Source: Coemansia sp. RSA 922 (lineage: Eukaryota > Kickxellomycota > Kickxellomycetes > Kickxellales > Kickxellaceae). Taken from it: a DNA stretch of 19,659 bases. The notes below the pieces were generated by a model. It saw nothing but the letters and a program-made list of their open reading frames with translations. It searched no databases and was not told the DNA's origin. A program made the position numbers and the translations under genes. Positions 1 through 7,118 of the stretch are shown here, one piece after another. The DNA lies in contig JANBQS010000374.1 of NCBI GenBank assembly GCA_027577415.1, positions 1-19,659 on the forward strand, read 5' to 3'. Within the stretch, counting starts at the first letter, position 1; the number at the start of each line of letters is the position of its first letter.

Positions 1-668
1 TGTCACAACGCGTATGTCGCTCTTGCGAACAGTAGTCTGCAAACGTCTCTGAAGTGACTTGCTCATTGATAATTGATAATAGTATAGCAATGTGCGCCTT
101 CAAAAATTGAAATAGAAAATAATATCAGTGCAATATCTAGTGCCCAGGAGCTCAACTGGCCGTGTGTCTTTTGCCTTTTAAGGCAACCGCGCAAAGTTCC
201 ATCATACATCGCCATTGCTAGTATTTCTTTGTATCTGCAACTTCATTGTCTTTTTGGAATATGAACACCATTGGGGAGAAATCCCCCTTGTTTGGTGTGT
301 AGAAAGTTGTCTACCCAGATACGCACGACATATGTATCCGGATCCCTACAATATAAATATAACTGTCGCACTTTACCAGCAACCTTGCCTTGGCTAATTG
401 ACTTGGCCCCCCGTATGTGAATTGGTGCAGTATACATCTTGGAAATGATTTCGACAAATAGGGATGCTATTATATTCGCCCCCATTTCTTAATGCTGGTC
501 CCTCGTGTAAGCGTGTCGCCCCTGGACCTTTCGCAATGTTGCGTAGTCAGAACATACTCCCATCCGGTCTCCAAGTACAATCAAAATTAATCACGCTTGG
601 TGATCTAGATCAGTCTGATTACAAGAAGAAGAAAAAAAATAATTTGTAATTCTAGCTCTGACAAATCT
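1..668. other. Left non-coding flank and NMD3 5' region
   Basis: No open frame here has recognisable protein content. The frames at 215-397, 243-485 and 464-649 are short, in low-complexity AT-rich sequence, and show no motif. Visible structure includes a tandem TTGATAA near 65-80, a hairpin-like inverted repeat at 171-186, and a purine run (AAGAAGAAG followed by A's) near 620-640. The stretch most likely holds the promoter of NMD3 and perhaps the far flank of a gene lying to the left of the window. Confidence 0.6.
171..186. repeat. Short inverted repeat TTGCCTT-tt-AAGGCAA
   Basis: Two perfect 7-bp arms (171-177 and 180-186) are separated by two bases. It could be a palindromic protein-binding site or chance in AT-rich DNA. 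A loosely similar core, TTGCC-TTTAAA-TGGCA, lies at 6867-6882 in the HDAC/FAS1 divergent promoter. Confidence 0.4.
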
Positions 669-674
669 TTATAT
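668..674 (+). promoter_or_regulatory. TATA-like element of NMD3
   Basis: The sequence CTTTATATGG lies about 95 bp upstream of the ATG at 769. The in-frame ATG at 673 falls inside this element. That argues that 673 is upstream of, or at the edge of, the transcript and that 769 is the true start. It is called by eye only, with no transcription start evidence. Confidence 0.4.
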
Positions 675-768
675 GGCAAAAGTTCTCCGTTGCCCGTTCT
701 CGCAAAACATAAACCTCGTCCTTCTCCCCCCCTTTTTTATATCCGTAAATATCGCATATCTACAGACA

Positions 769-2289
769 ATGGAGTACATTCCCGAGCCTAGGCAGCAGCT
801 TATCCTCTGCTGCGAGTGTGGCACTGCCATTCCGCCCAACCCGGCCAATATGTGCGTCAACTGTGTTCGGTCTATCGTTGACATCACCGAGGGTATCCCA
901 AAGCAGGCAACCGTGCACTGGTGCAAAAACTGCGAGCGCTATCTGCAGCCGCCTGCGTCGTGGCTTGGCTGCGATCTCGAGAGTCGCGAGCTCCTGGCGT
1001 TGTGCCTGAAGAAGCTCAGGGGTCTAACCAAGGTGCGACTAATTGATGCTGGCTTTGTGTGGACCGAGCCCCACTCAAGGCGCATCAAGATAAAGCTAAC
1101 TATCCAGAAGGAGGTATTCACCGCGACCATTCTGCAACAGACATTCGAAGTCGAGTATGTCGTGTCGTCGATGATGTGTCCCGACTGCACAAAGATCATG
1201 GCCCAGAACACGTGGAAGGCCATGGTCCAAGTCAGGCAAAAGGTCGACCACCAGCGGACGTTCTTCTACCTCGAGCAGCTGATTCTCAAGCACAACGCCC
1301 ACCAGGAGACCATCAACATTAAGGAGGTCAAGGGTGGAATCGATTTCCACTTTGCTCAGCGCTCGCACGCAATCAAGATGGTCGAGTTTCTGGCCAGCAT
1401 GGTGCCCACACGGTCAAAGTCGTCGGAGCAGCTTATTTCCAGCGACACGCACACGTCGACATCCAACTACAAGTTCACCTATGCCGTAGAGCTCATTCCG
1501 GTTTGTAAGGATGACTTGGTGTCCATGCCCAAGAAGACTGCCAACGCGCTGGGCCAAATTTCGCCATTGGTATTGTGCACGCGCGTCGGAAACGCAGTGC
1601 ACATCATTGACTTTAAGACGCTACAAGTAGCGGAGATCACTGGTCTGGTGTACTGGCGCCAAGAGGATATCACGCCCGTGTGCTCGATGCGCGACCTCAA
1701 GGAGTTTTACGTCATGGACGTTGAGCTACTCGGACATCAGTTTGGTCGGTACGCACTTGCCGACATTACGATCCAGCGTATGGCCGACGTTGGCCGCAAC
1801 GACAACGTGATCATTGTGCGCTCACACTTGGGCAACCTTTTGAACTTTGGTGACACTGTTCTCGGGTACGATCTGCTGACAGCCAACATCAACAACACCA
1901 ATTTTGAAAGGCTCAGCTCTGACGACATACCCAGTGTTGTGCTGGTGAAAAAGTCGTACCCTGAGCGCCGCCGCAAGCGCAAGCTGCGCAACTGGAAGCT
2001 CAAGACCCTCAACAAGGATGAGGGCGATCTGGCGCCAAAGAAGCTCGAGCAGGACAAGATCGAGGCTGACTTTGAGACCTTCCTGCGGGATCTCGAGGAG
2101 GACCCTGAGCTCCGCCAGAGCATCAACTTGTACAAGGACAGCAGCGCCGTGAAGCGTCCAGTGACCGACATGGACGACGATGAGGACGAAGAGGCCCCCG
2201 AGGTGCCTCTGGAGGAGCTTTTGGAAGACCTCACGATTGGCGGCGGCGACGATGACGAATATTACGTCGACGACGTTGACATGGCATAG
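769..2289 (+). CDS. NMD3: 60S ribosomal export protein NMD3
   Basis: Adaptor that binds the late pre-60S ribosomal subunit and links it to the exportin Crm1 for nuclear export; it is released in the cytoplasm. From the ATG at 769 the protein is 506 aa, close to the usual fungal length of about 520. The N-terminus carries the family's zinc-binding cysteine pairs: C14/C15/C17, C29-x2-C32, C52-x2-C55 and C137-x2-C140. Highly conserved blocks follow, including GLTKVRLIDA, WTEPHSRRIKIKL, QQTFEVEYVV and LEQLILKHNAH. A basic segment near 397-420 (RRRKRK..NWKLK) fits the nuclear localisation signal. A leucine-rich stretch near 481-490 (LEELLEDLTI) in the acidic C-terminus fits the Crm1 export signal. 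The frame stays open to an ATG at 673, but the extra 32 residues have no family counterpart, and MEYIPEP resembles the yeast N-terminus. There are no introns. The next gene starts about 200 bp downstream on the same strand. Confidence 0.97.
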   Translation: MEYIPEPRQQLILCCECGTAIPPNPANMCVNCVRSIVDITEGIPKQATVHWCKNCERYLQPPASWLGCDLESRELLALCLKKLRGLTKVRLIDAGFVWTEPHSRRIKIKLTIQKEVFTATILQQTFEVEYVVSSMMCPDCTKIMAQNTWKAMVQVRQKVDHQRTFFYLEQLILKHNAHQETINIKEVKGGIDFHFAQRSHAIKMVEFLASMVPTRSKSSEQLISSDTHTSTSNYKFTYAVELIPVCKDDLVSMPKKTANALGQISPLVLCTRVGNAVHIIDFKTLQVAEITGLVYWRQEDITPVCSMRDLKEFYVMDVELLGHQFGRYALADITIQRMADVGRNDNVIIVRSHLGNLLNFGDTVLGYDLLTANINNTNFERLSSDDIPSVVLVKKSYPERRRKRKLRNWKLKTLNKDEGDLAPKKLEQDKIEADFETFLRDLEEDPELRQSINLYKDSSAVKRPVTDMDDDEDEEAPEVPLEELLEDLTIGGGDDDEYYVDDVDMA

Positions 2290-2431
2290 ATATTTTTTTG
2301 AAGTTTCGTTGAAGACCCGTTCCTATATTGCCTGATTTGATACTTTATTGATTACTACCTGATCTTGGGCAAATCTCATGCACCCAACTGGAAAAGGCGC
2401 GCGTGCTCACAAGTGACATGGGCTTGCTCTT

Positions 2432-2478
2432 GTTCTTCACTTTTTTTCTTTTCTTTTTTTTCTTTCTCTTTTCTCCAG
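2432..2478 (+). promoter_or_regulatory. Pyrimidine tract ending in CAG before the acidic-protein ATG
   Basis: About 45 nt of almost pure T/C run into TTCTCCAG, 14 nt before the ATG at 2493. This can be read as a CT-rich core promoter or leader, or as the 3' end of a 5'UTR intron. No donor is evident nearby, and the sequence alone does not decide. Confidence 0.4.
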
Positions 2479-2492
2479 CAACAGAAACAGCC

Positions 2493-3194
2493 ATGACCGT
2501 CGAAGATGAGCGTGAGAAGCGTATCGAGGCTATCGAAAGGCGCCTCGCAGGCAGCAGTGGGTGCGTACAGTCTTTGACGCGTGACATGTGTTGGCTTTAT
2601 CTGTAGTACTAATCAGACCACCAAGCCGGCACGGGTAACGCGGCGACAATGATGATGTATCATTTTTATTCCCATGTGTGTAGAGCTAATGATGGAGCCG
2701 TTGAAGGCGAGTCACCAGCTGCTCGCAGCTCAAAGGTGATTTCGAACAAGGGTGCGCCTAAGCGCTCCAAGTTCCCAGGCTCTGGACGGACGATCGCTGG
2801 CGAGACCGTTGATGGTGATGACGAGGATGATGACGAACCAGAAGGCGAGTTCGAAGGTGATGCTGGTTCGGACTTTGATGAGGAGTACTTGTCTGAGGAG
2901 GACGAGGAGGACGCCGAAGACGCCTATGACAGCGAAGAGGAGAACACTACTCGCGGCGGCTCGTCGACCTACAACCTACGCGCGCCAAGCTCCAAGCGCA
3001 AACTCGGTGGGGGTGCTACCGATGATAGTGACGACGAGGATGCCGGTCCCACGCTTAGGACCCGCCAAAAGGTTGCACCAAGACAAAGTGATGCTGCTGA
3101 TGAAGACGAGGAAGATGACCAGGATGAAGATGGCAACGGAGAGAACGATAACGAAGAAGAAGAAGAGGATGACGAGGAAGAGGATGACATTTAA
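2493..3194 (+). CDS. Acidic low-complexity protein, function unknown (two exons)
   Basis: Proposed CDS is join(2493-2560, 2684-3194), 192 aa. Exon 1 encodes a charged, probably helical start (MTVEDEREKRIEAIERRLAG). It splices through donor GTGCGT at 2561 and acceptor TGTGTAG ending at 2683; both phases agree and give a Gly codon at the junction. The rest is a mostly disordered chain with long Asp/Glu runs interrupted by basic islands (APKRSKFPGSGRT, SSKRKLGG, RTRQKVAPRQ). It ends in an almost uninterrupted acidic tail. This composition is typical of nuclear histone- or ribosome-associated chaperones, but I recognise no diagnostic motif (no CHZ motif, for example) and assign no function. A TACTAAT branch-like sequence at 2607-2613 lies unusually far (about 70 nt) from the acceptor. 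A 9-nt micro-exon at 2626-2634 followed by a GTAACG donor would also keep the frame. NMD3 lies upstream; ELO converges from downstream. Confidence 0.7.
2561..2683 (+). other. Intron of the acidic-protein gene
   Basis: 123 nt, donor GTGCGT and acceptor TGTGTAG. The intron has in-frame stops, so splicing is needed to join the ATG at 2493 to the long acidic frame. The only other ATGs for that frame (2649, 2652, 2655) are inside the intron. Confidence 0.6.
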
Positions 3195-3309
3195 TTTTCG
3201 ACTCGCGTTAAGCTCATAGCTCTACGCCTTTCCTTTATATTGTTGCGGTATTTATCTTTAAAGACGAAAGTAAAGCCGTGAACGATAAAATTGACAAATG
3301 CTCTTGCGA

Positions 3310-4179
3310 CTATGTCTCCTTTTTGGTCGTTAAAGTAGGCGGAGGCTGCCGCACGCCGTAGGTCTTGCGTGCAAACGCGGTGAATAGCCTGATTAGTTCT
3401 AGGATGTAGGCAATGAAGATGTAAGTAAACAGCTTCTGCGGCCCGCTTTGGCAGCCAGGAAGAACCGAGTACACCGCGCCCGCCAATAACGCAACGTAGA
3501 ATTGTGATATCTGGAGTCGGGTCAGGATCTGCTTCCCAGGCGGCTTGAATCCCAACGCAGTTAGCGTGTAGTACGTGTACATGAGGCTGTGGATGATGCT
3601 GTTCTCAAACACAAAGAAAGCAAGATACGGCGACTGTACGTAGTTGCCCATCCACATAATAAGGACCGCTCCCGAGTGATGGAACGTTTGTAGTCGCCCG
3701 GCTGCTCGGCCCTTGGCGAGAATAATAGCAGTGTCGATAAACTCATAGTACTTGGACAAGTAGAACAAGAACCCATGCACCAGCAGCTTATCGTTGCGAA
3801 GTGCCCAGTTACTGTCGCAGAACCCGTCTTTTAGTCCCTGCACCTGTACATTCCGCAGCACAGCCGGGAAAAAGTCGACAAAAGTCCATATTGAGTACGC
3901 AGCGAGAACCAAGTTGTGAGCAATGATGACGGCCTTGAAGGCGCTGCCCGTTCCTTGGCTGTTGCCCTGACCTGCACCTTTGGTCACTATAGCTTTTTGC
4001 GCGTTGCGCCGCTCCCAGATCTTGACCATGGCCAAGTAGGCGCAAATGCCGAGCACAGGCGAGTACGGCCGCATCATTGCGTGGTACATGCCTCCGAGCG
4101 GAATGTCTGCCACGGGCACCGTGCTTCCGGGCAGCAGGGTCGACCGCGTAAATAGCGACAAAATGTCGATACCCGCCAT
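3310..4179 (-). CDS. ELO-family very-long-chain/polyunsaturated fatty-acid elongase (3-ketoacyl-CoA synthase)
   Basis: Condensing enzyme of ER fatty-acid elongation, joining malonyl-CoA to an acyl-CoA. The first in-frame ATG is at 4179 (ACTATGG context), giving 289 aa, a normal ELO length. The frame is open further upstream but without an ATG. Several hydrophobic spans fit the multi-pass ELO fold. Family motifs in order are KYYEFIDT (143-150, the KxxExxDT box), LQTFHHSGA (163-171, histidine box), NSIIHSLMYTYY (193-204), and TRLQISQF. The histidine box reads QxxHH instead of the commoner HxxHH, as in a subset of elongases that includes some PUFA elongases, so substrate class is uncertain. The protein ends in KKET, a canonical KKxx ER-retrieval signal. 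Its 3' end converges on the acidic gene with about 115 bp between stops. The HDAC gene lies upstream on the same strand. Confidence 0.93.
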   Translation of the reverse strand: MAGIDILSLFTRSTLLPGSTVPVADIPLGGMYHAMMRPYSPVLGICAYLAMVKIWERRNAQKAIVTKGAGQGNSQGTGSAFKAVIIAHNLVLAAYSIWTFVDFFPAVLRNVQVQGLKDGFCDSNWALRNDKLLVHGFLFYLSKYYEFIDTAIILAKGRAAGRLQTFHHSGAVLIMWMGNYVQSPYLAFFVFENSIIHSLMYTYYTLTALGFKPPGKQILTRLQISQFYVALLAGAVYSVLPGCQSGPQKLFTYIFIAYILELIRLFTAFARKTYGVRQPPPTLTTKKET

Positions 4180-4501
4180 AGTATCCTGGGATATGCGTTG
4201 CTGCTCGTAGTTAGAGAGGAGGGCGTTAAAGACGTTACAACATACAATTGTCAAAATATGCACGATAGAGCAAGAAAGGAAAAGTGGTTCAGAGGAACAT
4301 CTCCGCCTCTATTGCCTCTCCAAGCAAGGCTCCAAGCCACCATTTCCTTTACTAGCAATGCCAGTGCGCCACTAGCACCATGACCCAACTAGCGAACATA
4401 GCTCGCATCATTTTGGTGGCTTGGCTCCGACTGATAAAACAGAAAAGAAATTCATTTGATACACAAATCGGAAAAGGTTTAATGTGGTCTCCCTCTTCAG
4501 C
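4180..4501. other. Intergenic: elongase 5' region and HDAC 3' region
   Basis: 322 bp between the elongase ATG and the HDAC stop, both on the minus strand. It must hold the HDAC 3'UTR/polyadenylation region and the elongase promoter. No additional gene, RNA or clear element is visible; AT-rich patches around 4430-4480 could serve termination. Confidence 0.6.
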
Positions 4502-6819
4502 TCACGAGTCCCTGATTTCGCCGTCCTCATCGTCATAGTCGTCCTCAGTGGCCTCACCATCCTCTCTGTCGCCCAATTTGATGTTCAAAACCGCCTTGTG
4601 GACAGGCGCATTTGCGCGAGCAGGCGGCCTTGCGCTTTGACTACTCGGTGCACCTTCAGAGCCGGCATTGTCCTTGACAGTTTCGCTACTTGGTTCGTCC
4701 GTAAGATGGGCCGGCGTTGCGAGTGCTGATTGCTCGGCTGATGCCACATCAACGGCAAGACCAGCAATGCCATCAGCAATACTACCAGTGACGGGACTGG
4801 GACTGATACCAAGCTGGTCGCCAGCATTCGCGCCAGTTCCGGAGTCTGTCGCATTCTCGGTATCTGACTTTGCATCGGCTTCCACAGATTGCACAGCCTC
4901 GGCGTCATTCACTGCGTCGGTCAGCTCAGCTTGTTTGCCAGCGATAGGCGAATCTGGTACAGCGGGCAGTGATGCGGCAGGCGTAGGCTTGGGCTCATTA
5001 CTGGCCTCCAACTCGGCTGTTGGGTCAAAGCTCTTTGCTTTCGCCATGTCATCCTTGTTTACCTCGAGTGCAGTCATAGCGGGGTTGGTAGTCGCAGCGT
5101 CGTCGAGAACAGGCGCGGATTCTGTGGATGCCTGCTTGTCGCTGGCTAAAAGGTTATCGGCTACGGCAACAGACGCTAGCTCTTGGGTCAGCGTAGTGGG
5201 GCTGGCGCTAGCAATTATCTTGGGCTCTGCGCCATCGACATCCATACTGCTGGCTGGCTGCGACGTTTCGGTCAGTACAGTGTCTCCCTGGGGCGCATTG
5301 ACATCGACCATTTCAATATCATCGCCTGTGGTGGCCTCAACCTCATCGGCGGTGACAGGTGGCAAGTCATTCCTCTCCTCATTAACAACCTTTGTGTTGT
5401 CTCGTGAAAAGTCGGACATGCCCATAGAGTCTGCCTCATACATCTCGGTGTCTGGCACAATGTGCTGGTCGCGAATGGTCTCTGGCATGCGCTCATCGGG
5501 GTCCAGCGCATCCTCATCAACAGTATCCCTGTCGATGTCGCGAGGCGTATCTTGCATCTGCACGCTGGGGGCAAAATGAGTGCGCTCGAGGTTCATTAGG
5601 ACTTGGTTTTTGATGCGCTCCAAGTACTCGGGGCTGTTGCTGTTCTCTACGTTGTACGCGGGCACATTGAGGGTGTACTCTGGGGCGTAGTAGTCCATGT
5701 AGTCGTTCATTGGCAGCTTCCGATCCATCTCCGTGCCGACCAGTATTCCGGTTTCGTATGCCCACACGCGACTGACATTGCGGATGGTGTAGCCGCCACC
5801 CCCGAGAACTAGCGTAGGCAAATTAAAGTCTTTGACAAAGCGCACACACTCAGCATGCCCCTCCATACTCAGGTTGAAAGTGCCAAGCTTGTCGCCAGCC
5901 AGCGAATCCGTGCCGCACTGAAGCACTACTGCATTGGGCTGGTACCACTCCATGATGCCACGAACAACAGGCTTAAAGACCGACTGATAGCTGACATCGT
6001 CAATGCCATCGCGTAACGGAAAGTTGACGGCATAGTACTTGCCCTTGGCCTCGCCAATGTCACGCAGGTCGCCAGTGCCGGGGAAGAACTCGCCGTACTT
6101 ATGGAAGGAACACGTCATCACGCGATCTGTGGTGTAGAAGGCCTCCTCGACACCGTCGCCATGATGCACGTCAATGTCGATGTACAAGACGCGTTGGTGA
6201 TGACGGAGCAGCTCCAGAATAGCCAAGACTATGTCGTTGATGTAGCAAAAGCCCGACGCCTCGCACTTTTTGGCGTGGTGTAAGCCTCCAGACCAGTTGA
6301 TGCAAATGTCAGATAATCCGCGATTCAGTCGTGCCGCGCCCTCCATGGAGCTGCCAGCGGAAAGCGAAAAGAGGTCAAACATGCCGTCAAATACGGGACA
6401 GTCGTCTTCAAAGTTGTACTTGGTTAGCTCGCGCGGAAACTGTACGGCGTTCTCTGGCGTAACGCGGTGTAAAAACTCGACATAGTCGTCGGAGTGGAAC
6501 TGGGTCATTTCCTGGCATGTCGCAGGAGCAGCACGGTATATCGACATCTTTTTGTACAGCTCGTAGCTCATAACCAGGTTGTGTGTCATGCGTATGCGGT
6601 GTGGCTTCATTGGGTGCCCAGGCCCGTAGTGAAAGTTTCCGACATCAGCTACACCGTCAACAAAAAAATAATAATAATAAACAGAGAATGGGGGGTAGAA
6701 GGCATGCAATTCAGAAAATTGAGCAAACGAACCAGTATTCTGGGCTCTAGCATTGGGTAATGTTTAAATGAATACGCACGATCGTAGAAATACGCGACAT
6801 TCTTCTTTGACAGCGCCAT
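4502..6819 (-). CDS. RPD3: Class I histone deacetylase, Rpd3/HDAC1/Clr6 type, with long acidic C-terminal tail
   Basis: Zinc-dependent lysine deacetylase of nuclear corepressor complexes (Sin3-type). Proposed CDS is complement(join(4502-6648, 6780-6819)), 728 aa. A 40-nt exon 1 from the ATG at 6819 encodes [13 protein letters not shown]. Donor GTGCGT and acceptor GGTGTAG (6649) join it to [17 protein letters not shown], recreating the family N-terminus YFYDxDVGN. Catalytic features are the HH pair at 137-138, zinc ligands D173, H175 and D261, and the transition-state Tyr at 300 (GGGGYTIRN). The core ends near residue 383. The next 345 residues are acidic, Ala/Ser/Thr-rich and apparently disordered, ending in an Asp/Glu-rich stretch after [10 protein letters not shown]. 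Yeast Rpd3 is about 433 aa; filamentous-fungal RpdA proteins also have extended tails. Near the active site the loop reads GDKLGTFNL where most relatives have GDRLGCFNL. It shares a divergent promoter with the FAS1 gene. Confidence 0.95.
6649..6779 (-). other. HDAC intron 1
   Basis: 131 nt on the minus strand, donor GTGCGT, a T-rich tract, and acceptor GTGTAG. Removing it joins a C from exon 1 to CT of exon 2, forming a Pro codon and the motif FYDPDVGN. The reading frame stays open part-way into the intron but has no ATG there, so an intronless model would lack a proper start. Confidence 0.9.
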
Positions 6820-7118
6820 TTGCAAGGCCCAAGCAGACGACGGCGTTTAAGGGGCCTGCGCGTTTGTTGCCTTTAAATGGCAGAGTAGAAAAATTCGAGC
6901 AAAGAAAAGAAAAAAAAAACAAAGCGTAGAGAAGGGAAGAGAAAAGGGGGGCAAATCGCAGGCAGTCCTTCTGTTGGCGTCACCCCCCAGCATGAGAGCG
7001 CACAAACGATGCCCTTTGTGTTCAGCATTTTCTCTTCTTTCGTATCGTCATTTCTTTTGAAAAATACAAAACCAGTCACCAAGATTTTCCACACATTCAC
7101 ACATTTTCTCACTTTGTA
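6820..7118. promoter_or_regulatory. Divergent promoter region between HDAC and FAS1 gene
   Basis: 299 bp separate the two ATGs, so both genes must share this region. Visible elements include an AGGGG (stress-response-like) pentamer near 6849, a TTGCC-TTTAAA-TGGCA core at 6867-6882, an A/G-rich run at 6895-6950, and a C-run (CACCCCCCAG) near 6980. Assignment of any factor is speculative. Confidence 0.6.

Noticed and set aside
215..649. Short frames in the left flank (215-397, 243-485, 464-649)
   Set aside because: 60-80 codons each, partly without ATG, AT-rich, no domain or start context.
673..768. A 32-residue N-terminal extension of NMD3 starting at ATG 673
   Set aside because: The ATG overlaps a TATA-like element, the residues have no family counterpart, and MEYIPEP from 769 fits the known NMD3 start.
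1737..2234. Ser/Arg-rich 165-codon frame antisense to NMD3
   Set aside because: Complement of acidic and basic codons in a strongly conserved gene; no independent support.
2969..3190. Poly-serine frame antisense to the acidic protein
   Set aside because: Runs of TCC/TCT/TCG are simply the complement of GAA/GAG/GAT runs.
4668..5579. A 303-codon open frame on the plus strand, antisense to the HDAC tail
   Set aside because: It mirrors the Ala/Ser/Asp-rich tail codons, has low-complexity content and no motif; best explained as a shadow frame.
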